Source: Acidobacteriota bacterium (GTDB lineage Bacteria > Acidobacteriota > Vicinamibacteria > Vicinamibacterales > 2-12-FULL-66-21). Taken from it: 17,177 nucleotides of DNA. The position numbers and the translations under genes are program-made. Shown here piece by piece: positions 1 to 7,782 of the stretch. A model generated the notes under the pieces. The model did no database searches. It saw only the letters and a program-made list of their open reading frames with translations, and was not told where the DNA came from. The stretch's first letter is position 1. Every line of letters begins with the position of its first letter. Location: the NCBI GenBank assembly GCA_013697225.1, contig JACCXG010000100.1:1-17177 (forward strand), given 5' to 3'.

Positions 1-2
1 GT

Positions 3-284
3 CTGAACGAACGGCGAGATGTGATCGGGATCTTCGAAGATGAAGGGTCGTCACAGGGACTTCTGCATACGGTTACGAACAATGGAACCCTCGTCGGCCG
101 CCGGCGGGCCTCGTCGAGCTCCTTCTCGGGAGTGGCTTACACCACGGACGGCGTTACCCTGTTCGACTATCCGGGAGCGGAATCGACGGAGCTGATCGAC
201 ATGAACAGTGCGGGGTATGCCGTCGGGACGGCAACCATCGGAACCGGGAGACGGGTGTTCATGTTCGTCCCGCACGGCCGATGA
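3..284 (+). CDS. C-terminal end of a secreted HAF-repeat-like protein (5' end outside window)
   Basis: The frame is open from the window edge to a TGA at 282-284, so only about 93 C-terminal residues are present. The text has the alternating 'N-x-x-G-x-x-V-G' style of HAF/extracellular repeat proteins: LNERRDVIG, VTNNGTLVG and MNSAGYAVG recur about every 35-40 residues, with short beta-type stretches such as TLFDYPG between them. Proteins of this kind are common in Acidobacteria and are usually exported, but the signal peptide would lie upstream of the window and cannot be seen. No catalytic motif is visible. It converges with the minus-strand operon. The family assignment is by style of repeat only. 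Confidence 0.55.
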   Translation: MNERRDVIGIFEDEGSSQGLLHTVTNNGTLVGRRRASSSSFSGVAYTTDGVTLFDYPGAESTELIDMNSAGYAVGTATIGTGRRVFMFVPHGR

Positions 285-568
285 GTCGTGGACGCGGCTG
301 AACTTCTGGTCGTCGCGTCCATAAACCGCCGCGAGCGGTTAGTGCAGCATACGTGGCAAGCAGGGTGTGCCCGGAGATAAATGGCAGTGGTGGAACAATC
401 GTCCGCATAAGGGCAAGCCCCACAACCAGTGCGTCACAGAGCACAGCCCAGGTGCCTTGCGACGACGTGCTGCAGACGGCCAGATGACGCGCCGGCACGT
501 GCCGGCCTTCTCGTCGGTCAGGACGCGCGCGAGACCCCTCGTCCACCTTCCTCCGTCACCTCCGCGAC
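285..568. other. Convergent intergenic region with two inverted repeats
   Basis: This 284-nt stretch separates two convergent transcription units and I see no convincing gene in it. It holds AACCGC/GCGGTT (324-329 and 335-340, 5-nt loop) and a perfect 16-bp palindrome GCCGGCACGTGCCGGC at 491-506. Either could act in transcription termination, but neither is followed by a T-run in either direction, so they are not canonical intrinsic terminators. Confidence 0.35.
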
Positions 569-1171
569 TCAGCTCACGGCGTGCGCGACGATCACGGTCG
601 CCGGCCACAACACGAACGCGGCAAGACCGTAGCCCGTTGGCCGTGGAATGCGCAGCGGCGCCACCATCCCGACGGCGGTTGCGAACATCACGAGCGTCGC
701 AATCCCAACCCCGGGCGTCACGAGCAGAACGGACGACCAGATCAGCGCCGCCACCGGCACCGGCAGGCCTGTGAAGCCGTGCCCCTCCTGGTGCGTGACG
801 GTATAGAAGGCCAGGCGCGTGATCGCGGATGCGGCGAAGGCGAAGGAGGCCGTCCACCAGGCCGTCTCCATCCACGCGGGCCCCACCGGCGCCAGCAGCG
901 CCATGCAGATACACGGCGCGATCCCGAAGGCGATGGCGTCCGAGAGGCTGTCGAGCTGCACGCCCAGCGCCCGTTCGCCGTTACTTCGCTGGAACAGCCG
1001 TGCGAATCTCCCGTCGAACGTGTCGGCGATCACCGCGGCCGCGATCAGCGCGCCGGCGGCAGAGGCGCTGCCGTGAAACGCCGCCGCAATGGCACCGATG
1101 GACGTCATCAGGGAGACGTAGGTCAGCGCATTTGCGCGGTGAAACGCCCCGAGCGGGCTCGTGGCGATCAT
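569..1171 (-). CDS. CDP-alcohol phosphatidyltransferase (phosphatidylserine-synthase-like)
   Basis: A 200-residue integral membrane protein, last gene of the operon. It should transfer a phospho-alkyl or phosphatidyl group from a CDP-activated lipid to an alcohol such as serine, glycerol or inositol. The CDP-alcohol motif is visible: D50-x2-D53-G54-x2-A57-R58 ... G70-x3-D74-x3-D78, followed by IAFGIAP, which resembles the 'SFGVAP' of PssA. Several hydrophobic helices surround it. The spacer between AR and G is 11 residues (LFQRSNGERAL) where the usual consensus has 8. The ATG at 1169-1171 overlaps the stop of the preceding gene as ATGA, and this start also begins the conserved fold; a longer frame from 1327 only adds antisense-like sequence. 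Serine as acceptor is suggested by PssA similarity but is not proven. A CDP-lipid donor could come from the CarS-like enzyme of the same operon. Confidence 0.85.
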   Translation of the reverse strand: MIATSPLGAFHRANALTYVSLMTSIGAIAAAFHGSASAAGALIAAAVIADTFDGRFARLFQRSNGERALGVQLDSLSDAIAFGIAPCICMALLAPVGPAWMETAWWTASFAFAASAITRLAFYTVTHQEGHGFTGLPVPVAALIWSSVLLVTPGVGIATLVMFATAVGMVAPLRIPRPTGYGLAAFVLWPATVIVAHAVS

Positions 1172-3741
1172 GCGTGCTCCTCGAGCGGGAACTGCTCGTG
1201 CAGCCGCCACCACGTGCGGACCACCCGCGGCAGGAAGGACTGCCGCCGGATCCGGTGAACCAGCGCATACGTGGCGAGCCGGTTGATCATCAGGTCGCAG
1301 AGCGCCGACCGGACGCCAACCTGCCACTCGTGGCCGTCGATGCGCGAGCCGCTCGCCCCTTCGAGAGCGACGCGGGCAAACTCGATCCAGTCCTGAACCT
1401 CGGCGGCCTCACATCCGGGCGACAGCACGAAACAGAGGAACTCGACAACATCGCGCTGCGGAGCGCCGATCGTCGCCAGTTCCCAGTCGTAAGCGCAGAG
1501 CGTGCCGTTGCGCAGGCAGACGTTGCGCGGATTGAAGTCGTGATGGATGAGAGTCCTCGGCGCAGTCTCCAGCACGCGCCACCAGCGGGGAATGCCCGCA
1601 ATCAGCCGTCGCTGCAACGCAGCGATGCCCGGGTCGGCCCACGACGAGAAGGCTGGCGCGGCATGCGCCGCGAGTGCGGTCCACAGGTCCTGCATCTCCG
1701 CCATTCCCGCCGAGCTCGGAACGTAGCCGATCCACGGCTGCTGCCGCAGTTCCTCTTCGCGCCCGTACCAGATCGCGTGCAACGAGGCGAGCCCGGCGAG
1801 CGCCGCCTCGATGTCGCCGCGTTGCCACGCCCCGGGGGTGTCGGCGGAGTTCATCAACGCCGCGCCCGACACGTCCTCGAGAGCCAGCAGCCAGGTGCTC
1901 GATGCCTCGTCCACCGTCGAGCCGAGCAGCGCGGGTGCGTGCCGCGTGAAGCGAGGGTCCACTTGCCGGTAGATCCCGATCTCGCGCACGTGAGAAGCTG
2001 TGAAGCCTATCCGATCGCTCCACCTCGCATACGCCGCACCGACGGCAGGATCCACCAGGCCCGCGAGCGCCTCGCCCACCGCGATCACATCGATATCGGC
2101 CGCCTTGGCTTTCAGGCGGACGTTCAGCTCGGAGCCGTCCTCGAGCCCCACGCGCGTGGCGAACAGCCCGGTCGGACGCTGCGACCGCCAGGCCGTGAGC
2201 TCGCTGACGATGCTGTGAGTGGAGCCGGTGTCGGCCACCGTGACGGACGCGACCTCGCGGCCGAGGACCGCGCCGAGGGCACCCGGTGTCAGGAATGACC
2301 TGGCCGCCGGCGGGGCCTCGCAGGGGATTGGATCCGGCAGTTTCCCGGCGGCGCGAAACGCTCCGAAGCAGGTGTCCAGCAGCGCGGCGTCAAGCGGAGG
2401 GGGCTCGACGCCGGCGCTCGACAGGGCCGCCAGCGTGGACGTACTGGTAGCCAAGGTCCGGCGGCTCTCTTCATACAGCTCCGGCAACGTGAGCCCGCGG
2501 GCGCCGGCGTGGCGATTGAGAAAGAACGTCCGCAGCGGTCGCAGGGGATGCGACGCGGCATCGTCGGACGACGGTGCCGTCTCGGCGTCGAGCTGCCGCA
2601 GCCAGGCATGATAGGGAAGCAGCCGGATGCGATACCCATACATCCGCATCCAGAGCACGCATTCACGCCAGTGACGCGGGCGTGCGTGGCCCAGATGAAA
2701 GACCGGTCCGGCCTCGCCCGAGAGGGCGAGGATCCCACGCGCGACGACGTCCACCGGCTGGGAGTCGAGCTTCCAGTCGAGATCCGGCGCGGTGCCCATG
2801 TGCACGCAGCCGCGGACGAGCGCCGTGATCAGATCGTCCGGATTGAAGGCGCCGCTTGTGCTGTGGCCGGAGATCAGCGCCGGGCGGTAGATGCGGACGG
2901 GCAGCCCGCGCGCACCGGCCTCGCGCACCACCGTCTCGGCGACCACCTTGCTCTGCGCGTAGCCGAGGTGCACGTCACGCAGGTTCGGCAGCGCCTCGTA
3001 CCGTTCATCCACCGTCTGCGGACCGTCAGCCGGATAGCAGACCGACAGGCTCGAAACGAAATGAAACGGGACGCCGCGGCGGCAGGCGAGCCGCAGCAGT
3101 TCGAGCGTTCCACTGACGTTCGCCGCGCGGAGCCCGGTATAGGGGTAGACCCAGTTGACCGCTGCGCCGCCATGGAGCACCGCATCGACGGAATCGCCGA
3201 GCTCGTCGAAGCGCGCCAGGCTGAGACCGAGGCGCGGGTGCGAGAGATCGCCGGTAAGGAGGCGCACGCGGGATGCGGCCGGCGGGATGCGGGAAGGATC
3301 ACGAACCAGGCAGACGATCTCCGCATCGGTCGTGGCGAGCAGCTCCTCCAGCAGCGCGCCGCCAAGGAAGCCGGTCGCACCGGTCAGCAGGATCCGTGGG
3401 GCTTTCCGCAGGTCCGTCCCCGGCGCCGCCACGCGCGCCGGCCTCACATCGTCTGGCAACACCGCGTCGGCGATCATCAACTCAAAAGGATCCTGCCGCT
3501 CCGCCGGACGCTGTGCGGCGCGCATCGCCGAGATCCGGGCTGCGAGCGAACGGACGTCGGCGCAGTCGATCAGCACCTCGGCCGGCAATTCGCATCCGAA
3601 CGCCATCTCGAGCTCCGCAACCAACTCGATCGTGCTCAGGGAATCGAGGCCCAGCAGGGCAAGAGGCGTATCGGGATCGACGGCGCCCGGCGTCCGCAGG
3701 CACCGGGCCGCAATCGATGCCACCGAGGCGGTCACCGTCAC
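1168..3741 (-). CDS. Three-domain fusion: acyl carrier protein - thioester reductase - APH/choline-kinase-like phosphotransferase
   Basis: 857 residues from a GTG start that forms a GTGA overlap with the stop of the ligase gene; a purine-rich AGAGGG lies just upstream. Domain 1 (about 1-80) is an acyl/peptidyl carrier protein with LGLDSLSTIEL; Ser34 is the expected phosphopantetheine site. Domain 2 (about 114-480) is an extended SDR thioester reductase: Rossmann motif TGATGFLG at 120-127, SSLSV at 230-234, Tyr261-x3-Lys265 catalytic pair. Such domains release ACP-bound acyl chains as aldehydes or alcohols using NADPH. Domain 3 (about 520-857) is an aminoglycoside phosphotransferase-like kinase: H733-x-D735-x4-N740 catalytic loop and D752 (YDWE) for Mg. 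The adenylation domain that would complete a carboxylic-acid-reductase module is the separate neighbouring gene. The fused kinase suggests that the reduction product, or a partner alcohol, is phosphorylated; this is inference. The long plus-strand open frames over it are antisense. Confidence 0.88.
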   Translation of the reverse strand: MTVTASVASIAARCLRTPGAVDPDTPLALLGLDSLSTIELVAELEMAFGCELPAEVLIDCADVRSLAARISAMRAAQRPAERQDPFELMIADAVLPDDVRPARVAAPGTDLRKAPRILLTGATGFLGGALLEELLATTDAEIVCLVRDPSRIPPAASRVRLLTGDLSHPRLGLSLARFDELGDSVDAVLHGGAAVNWVYPYTGLRAANVSGTLELLRLACRRGVPFHFVSSLSVCYPADGPQTVDERYEALPNLRDVHLGYAQSKVVAETVVREAGARGLPVRIYRPALISGHSTSGAFNPDDLITALVRGCVHMGTAPDLDWKLDSQPVDVVARGILALSGEAGPVFHLGHARPRHWRECVLWMRMYGYRIRLLPYHAWLRQLDAETAPSSDDAASHPLRPLRTFFLNRHAGARGLTLPELYEESRRTLATSTSTLAALSSAGVEPPPLDAALLDTCFGAFRAAGKLPDPIPCEAPPAARSFLTPGALGAVLGREVASVTVADTGSTHSIVSELTAWRSQRPTGLFATRVGLEDGSELNVRLKAKAADIDVIAVGEALAGLVDPAVGAAYARWSDRIGFTASHVREIGIYRQVDPRFTRHAPALLGSTVDEASSTWLLALEDVSGAALMNSADTPGAWQRGDIEAALAGLASLHAIWYGREEELRQQPWIGYVPSSAGMAEMQDLWTALAAHAAPAFSSWADPGIAALQRRLIAGIPRWWRVLETAPRTLIHHDFNPRNVCLRNGTLCAYDWELATIGAPQRDVVEFLCFVLSPGCEAAEVQDWIEFARVALEGASGSRIDGHEWQVGVRSALCDLMINRLATYALVHRIRRQSFLPRVVRTWWRLHEQFPLEEHA

Positions 3742-5531
3742 GAGGCGGCCCTCTCTCCCTCGGCCAGCGCTACGGTGAACAAGCCGGTGGACAAATCGTA
3801 CTGCTCGTGCGCGGTCCAGGACGCCAGCGGGTCGAGCGCGCCGGTCATGAGCGCCTCCCGGCACAGGTAGCGTTGAAGCTTGCCACTCGTCGTCTTTGGA
3901 ACGGCCCCGGGCGAGACCAGCGTCACACTGCACGGCGCAACATGGTGAGCTTCGGCGACGGCGAGTCGGACGGCCGCGATCACCTGCGACCATTCGGCGG
4001 CGTGGGCCTGCCGCTGCGGATCCACCTCGGCGACAATGGCGACTTTCTCCTCGTCGTTCCGGTCTGCGCCCGACCTGAAGGTCGGGCCGACCTGGTCTGC
4101 ACTCGACGTGAAGGTGGGGCCCACGGCGAACGCCGCACAGCATCCCGGGCGGAGCGCCGGGTGCGCACGTTCCGCGGTCAGCTCGATCTCCTGGGGGTAA
4201 TGCTTCATCCCGCGAACGATGATGAGGTCCTTGATGCGGCCGCTGACGAACAGGCTGTTCTGATAAATAAAGCCCATGTCCCCCGTTCGCAGAAAGGGAC
4301 CCTCGCCGGAGTCGGACGTGAAGGCGCGGAAGGTCGCCACCGTCTCCGCCTCGCGCTTCCAGTAGCCCGTCGCCACGCTTGCCCCGCTCACCCAGATCTC
4401 TCCTGTCTCACCGTCCGGGCAGCGTTCGTGTGTGACGGGATTGATGACGGCGACGCCTCGAGACGCGGGCGCCTTGCCGGAGGCGACCGCGTTCCCGAGA
4501 AACGTCGGCGGCACGCCGGCCGGAATGTTCGCGACGAGCAGCGTGGATTCGGCCAGTCCGTAGGCCGGGCTGAGCGCCTCCCACCGGAAGCCGCGGACGC
4601 CGAACGTCCGCTGGAACTGCTCGAGTGTCGACCGTCGGACCGGCTCGGACCCGCTGTAAGCCACCTGCCATGAGCTCAGATCGAGACTCACGGCATCGTC
4701 GTCAGCGATCTTGCGCGCGCAGAGGTCGTAGGCGAAGTTCGGTCCGCCGCTGTGCGTGCCGCCGAGACGCGAGATCGCCTGCAGCCACCGCGCGGGGCGC
4801 TGAAGGAATGCCGAGGGGGCCATGAGATACGCCCGGCAGCCGCTGAAGGCCGGCTGCAGAACGCCGTTGATCAGCCCCATGTCGTGGTTGACCGGCAGCC
4901 AGGAGACCGACACGCTGTCACGGTCGTAGAGGCCGTCGGCCGCGGTCTGCGCGAGGTTGTGCAGCAGATTGCCGTGGCTGACCATCACGCCGCGCGGCGC
5001 CGACGTCGATCCCGACGTGTATTGCAGAAACGCCAGCGATGCGCCGGTCACGGCTGGCGCGCGCCAGTCGTCGGCTTCCTCATCGGAAACGTCCGACGGA
5101 TCGAGCCAGGCCACTTCCGAGAGATCCGGGACCGCCGACACGAGAACCGAGGCGCGGGCGGCGAGCGCGGCGGGCGCCAGCACGAGCGTCACGCCGGCAT
5201 CGGCAACCATCCCGCGCAGACGAGCGATCGTCCTGTCGGCGCGCGCGCCGCTCGGCGGATACGTGGGTACCGCAATGGCCCCGGCGTAGAGCGTGGCGAA
5301 GAACGCCGGCACGAAGTCGAGCGAGGGGGGGAACATCAGGAGCACGCGGGTGCCGGGCTCGACACGCTGCATGATGGCCGCGGCGACGGCCCGGCTCCGG
5401 CGCTCGAGCTGCTCCCATGTCATCGATTCGCCGCACCGTTCTCCGTCGTCCAGAAACGTGTACGCGAGATCAGCGGGCTGCGCGGCCGCGCGGTCGCGCA
5501 GCAGGTCGATCAGGGTAGCGGGTGCGTTCAT
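3738..5531 (-). CDS. Fatty-acyl-AMP ligase (FAAL-type adenylating enzyme)
   Basis: 597 residues, ANL superfamily. It should adenylate a fatty acid and pass it to the phosphopantetheine of a carrier protein, most likely the ACP domain encoded directly downstream. Visible motifs: P-loop YTSGSTSAPRG at about 171-181, the RTGD motif, GRIKDLIIVRGMKHYPQEIE (close to the 'DLIIxxGRNHYPQDIE' text of FadD32/FAAL enzymes rather than CoA ligases), and the C-terminal catalytic Lys in TSGKLQR. The start is the ATG at 5529-5531, which makes the ATGA overlap with the acyltransferase stop; an in-frame ATG two codons upstream is the alternative. A 22-residue block of two 11-residue repeats (VGPTFTSSADQ, VGPTFRSGADR, about residues 470-491) sits in the C-terminal subdomain, between 'AAFA' and 'DEEKVAIVAEVD', where relatives have only a short loop. 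Confidence 0.88.
   Translation of the reverse strand: MNAPATLIDLLRDRAAAQPADLAYTFLDDGERCGESMTWEQLERRSRAVAAAIMQRVEPGTRVLLMFPPSLDFVPAFFATLYAGAIAVPTYPPSGARADRTIARLRGMVADAGVTLVLAPAALAARASVLVSAVPDLSEVAWLDPSDVSDEEADDWRAPAVTGASLAFLQYTSGSTSAPRGVMVSHGNLLHNLAQTAADGLYDRDSVSVSWLPVNHDMGLINGVLQPAFSGCRAYLMAPSAFLQRPARWLQAISRLGGTHSGGPNFAYDLCARKIADDDAVSLDLSSWQVAYSGSEPVRRSTLEQFQRTFGVRGFRWEALSPAYGLAESTLLVANIPAGVPPTFLGNAVASGKAPASRGVAVINPVTHERCPDGETGEIWVSGASVATGYWKREAETVATFRAFTSDSGEGPFLRTGDMGFIYQNSLFVSGRIKDLIIVRGMKHYPQEIELTAERAHPALRPGCCAAFAVGPTFTSSADQVGPTFRSGADRNDEEKVAIVAEVDPQRQAHAAEWSQVIAAVRLAVAEAHHVAPCSVTLVSPGAVPKTTSGKLQRYLCREALMTGALDPLASWTAHEQYDLSTGLFTVALAEGERAAS
4061..4126. repeat. Two 33-nt tandem units inserted in frame in the ligase gene, one with a CCTGAAGG hairpin
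   Basis: Units begin at 4061 and 4094 (GGTCTGC...GTGAAGG/CTGAAGG...GGGCC) and match at roughly 26 of 33 positions. The first contains a perfect 8-bp stem GCCCGACC / GGTCGGGC around a TGAA loop (4068-4087); in the second the stem has decayed. The insert keeps the ligase frame and codes for the repeated peptide VGPTFxSxAD. Stem length and TGAA loop are the same as in the elements at 9206-9235 and 9753-9782. Confidence 0.75.
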
Positions 5532-6244
5532 GCGCATTGCAGCTCCTGGTGCACGCGCACGAACGTCTCGCGTACGCGTTCCTTGTTGGTCATCACCTCG
5601 TCTTCCGTCCAGGTGCCGGTCTCGATCTGCGGGAGGACGTGGACGGTGACCGTTCCGCGCCGGGCGCCGTACCCCAACCCGGGGTCGATGGCTTTTGGAA
5701 TGTGGAAATACATCGGCACGATCGGGACGCGCAGGTCGGTGGCCATGTGGAAAGCCCCCTTGTTGAAGTGGCCGATCTCGCCGGTTGTGATCCGGCCCCC
5801 CTCGGGGCTGAGATAGACCGACTCGCCCGTGCGCCGCAGCGTGTCGGCGGCGCGCTTGAAGATCCGTCTGCGCTCGTCCGGACGATCCTGCGGCACGGTG
5901 AAGAACGTGCCCATCGCCCAGGCGATGATGCCCAGCGGGACGAACTTCCTCAGAAAGCCGCTCAGGAAGAACCGGCAGTTCGGCAGGCCGAGCGCGACGA
6001 GGACGAACAGATCCAGCGTCGAGGTGTGGTTGGAGATGTAAACCGTCTGCGTGCGCGGAAAGGGAATCTGTCCCTGGACCCGCACGCGCACGCCGTACGT
6101 GGCCAGCACGGCGCGCGCGGCCAGCCGGGCGATTGCTGAGTAGAGGCGCCGTGCGCGAAAGAGCGTCACGACACCTGCGATCAGCACGACGACACTGGCC
6201 AGGGTAATGACCAGGGCACCCGCGGCCCCGCGGAGCACACTCAT
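5528..6244 (-). CDS. Lysophospholipid acyltransferase (PlsC/AGPAT family)
   Basis: 238 residues. It should transfer an acyl group to a free hydroxyl of a glycerolipid-type acceptor at the inner membrane. An N-terminal membrane anchor spans about 8-30. Motif I is NHTSTLD, with H73-x4-D78 as the catalytic pair. The substrate motif usually written EGTR is here EGGR (148-151), and it is followed by FNKGAFHMA (160-168) and VPIVPMYF (173-180), both normal for the family. The length is typical. The ATG overlaps the end of the methyltransferase gene (ATGA), and the stop overlaps the ligase start. In the given sequence the methyltransferase frame, after its frameshift, runs straight into this gene without a stop, so a 552-residue fused reading frame exists on paper. 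The acyl donor could be acyl-ACP or acyl-AMP-derived given the neighbours, but this is inference. Confidence 0.88.
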   Translation of the reverse strand: MSVLRGAAGALVITLASVVVLIAGVVTLFRARRLYSAIARLAARAVLATYGVRVRVQGQIPFPRTQTVYISNHTSTLDLFVLVALGLPNCRFFLSGFLRKFVPLGIIAWAMGTFFTVPQDRPDERRRIFKRAADTLRRTGESVYLSPEGGRITTGEIGHFNKGAFHMATDLRVPIVPMYFHIPKAIDPGLGYGARRGTVTVHVLPQIETGTWTEDEVMTNKERVRETFVRVHQELQCA

Positions 6245-7186
6245 ACGGGCCTCCGGCAGATCACCGTCTGCATGGCCAGGTTCAAGCGCTTTTCGAACAG
6301 CGTCACCGGCAGGGTGAGGAGCTGGCCGACGAAATACGGAACGATTGCCCTGTCGAGATTCAGCCCGCGGCCTTTCAGCAGTCGAAAGGCGGCGCCTGTA
6401 AACAGGTAGAAGTAAGCGGGGGAAGGCGCCGTACGGCAGGTAGTCCACGACATCGAATCCGCACGTGCCGACGGCGCGCAGCAGCGTTTCGCGATCGTAG
6501 AGAACGGTGTGCTGCGGCGCCTGCAGACCGGGCCAGCGGTCGCCAAACCAGGCAAACGTCCGGCTGTCGAGGCGCGGGACCTCGACGACCAGCGTGCCGC
6601 CGGGTTTCAGCACCCGAATCGCGGTTGCCAGACTGCGCATCGGATCGTAGTCGTGCTCGAGGAAGTGCCACATGGTCACGAGGTCGAACCGGCTCGCCGT
6701 GAGATCGGCCTCGTAGAAGAGGCCGCAGTGGAATTCCACGTCGCGAAGTGTCTCCGCGGACGACAGGTCCTTGAAGTCGACGCCGGTGACACCGGCGTCG
6801 TATCTGCTGCGCAGGTGCGCGAGGAAGGTGCCGACCGCGCAGCCGACGTCCAGGACCTGGGTGGCCGGCCCGAGCGGAAGGTAGCGAGAGACGATCGCCG
6901 CCTTGTCGATGTCGAGCTTGTGCATCGCACGCTCGAACAGCGGCGTCAGCACACCCCAGTTCCGCTTCTTGCGATGTGCGATGTAGGCATCGTCGTAGTA
7001 GGCGCCGATCCGTCCGAGCGGCAGGCGCGGGTTCTGGTAGGCCAGTCCGCAGTCGAGGCAGCGAACGAAGCGGAAGCGGCCCGGCGTACCGCCGAGGTCG
7101 TCTTCCGCCTGCACGAACTCACGGTGTGCCCGGGATCCACAGAGATAACAGGCGACGGTTTCGAATGTGGTGGCTGTCAGCGTCAT
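6241..7186 (-). CDS. Zn-ribbon class I SAM-dependent methyltransferase, frameshifted
   Basis: About 314 residues if restored. The N-terminus carries a zinc-ribbon: C13-x2-C16 and C43-x2-C46. SAM motif I is VLDVGCAVGT (111-120), and WHFLEHDYDP follows at the usual distance for motif III-like sequence. The frame breaks at about residue 255: in the coding strand TTC CCC CGC TTA should read TTC CCC GCT TAC, giving FPAYFYLF. One extra base in the five-G run 6418-6422 explains it. The restored tail (about 60 residues, AYFYLFTGAAFRLLKGRG ... VICRRPV) ends at 6241 with a TGA that overlaps the next ATG, exactly the junction type seen in the rest of the operon, which supports the restored frame. Substrate unknown; similar Zn-ribbon methyltransferases act on sugars, lipids or quinone-like compounds. 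Confidence 0.8.
6418..6422. other. Five-G run carrying the probable +1 frameshift of the methyltransferase gene
   Basis: Removing one G joins the two halves of the methyltransferase into one frame ending in the expected ATGA overlap. Homopolymer length error in the assembly is the simplest explanation; true mutation or slippage is possible. Confidence 0.7.
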
Positions 7187-7782
7187 GCGGCCCGCCCAGG
7201 CGAATGCGAAATCCTGCGGGCCGCATAACGGGCCAGGGAAGCCAGCGGGCTGCCCGGGTCGTGCCAGGCTTCGTACGCGGATGCGCCGGCGTAGACGAGG
7301 ACCGCCGCGACGGCGACCGCGAACGGAGCATCCAGCAGTCGTTCGCCTGCGAGCAGGCAGACGAACGCCGGATACTTGGCCAGCAGCAGCCCGTCGCCGA
7401 GGAGCGTCCTCCTCGCGCGCAGCAGGTAGTACGTGCCAAGTGCCACGTGGACCAGTGCGAGTAGGGACAGCGAGAGCACAGTGGCGTCGCGCTGCGAGGC
7501 CAGCCCGACGTTCAATGCGAGCAGCGCCATCCCGAATCCGAGCAGGGGCGCCGGGGTCCCGGCGCGCACGAGCACACGCCTCGGATGTGTGACGGCGTCC
7601 TTCCGCCGGTCGGCCAGGTCGTCCCAGATGCGGAACTGCGCGAGCAGGAACAGCGCGCCCATCGTCTGGACGGCCAGGCTCCACACGTCCAGGCGCGGTC
7701 CGAGCGCCCCGAGCGCGAGGACCAGCGCGAGCGGCCCGAAGAACGTGAGCCGGAACCGCTCCCGCAGATACGCGCCGATCAT
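7183..7782 (-). CDS. Short UbiA-family-like membrane protein (prenyltransferase-like)
   Basis: 199 residues with about six hydrophobic segments. The sequence IWDDLADRRKDAVTHPRR (52-69) fits the first Asp-rich motif of UbiA prenyltransferases, [N/D]DxxDxxxD (D54, D55, D58, D62), followed as usual by a Pro-Arg turn. UbiA enzymes transfer a prenyl group from a diphosphate to an acceptor within the membrane. The protein is shorter than the usual 280-300 residues, and the second Asp motif is not clear; YEAWHDP (170-176) lies where it might be. It could therefore be a reduced or non-prenyl member. ATG overlaps the dikinase stop and the stop overlaps the methyltransferase start. Together with the CarS-like and CDP-alcohol genes it recalls archaeal lipid synthesis, where a UbiA enzyme adds the second isoprenoid chain. 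Confidence 0.62.
   Translation of the reverse strand: MIGAYLRERFRLTFFGPLALVLALGALGPRLDVWSLAVQTMGALFLLAQFRIWDDLADRRKDAVTHPRRVLVRAGTPAPLLGFGMALLALNVGLASQRDATVLSLSLLALVHVALGTYYLLRARRTLLGDGLLLAKYPAFVCLLAGERLLDAPFAVAVAAVLVYAGASAYEAWHDPGSPLASLARYAARRISHSPGRAA

Noticed and set aside
829..2298. A 489-codon plus-strand open frame
   Set aside because: It is antisense to the kinase and CDP-alcohol genes, very rich in Arg/Pro/Ala, with no protein-like motifs. GC-rich coding DNA leaves such frames open by chance.
2509..4673. Two overlapping long plus-strand frames (about 450 and 466 codons)
   Set aside because: Both are antisense to the reductase and ligase genes, whose motifs are clear, and both have Arg/His-rich shadow composition.
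4752..6139. Plus-strand frames opposite the ligase and acyltransferase
   Set aside because: Shadow frames with no recognisable domain.
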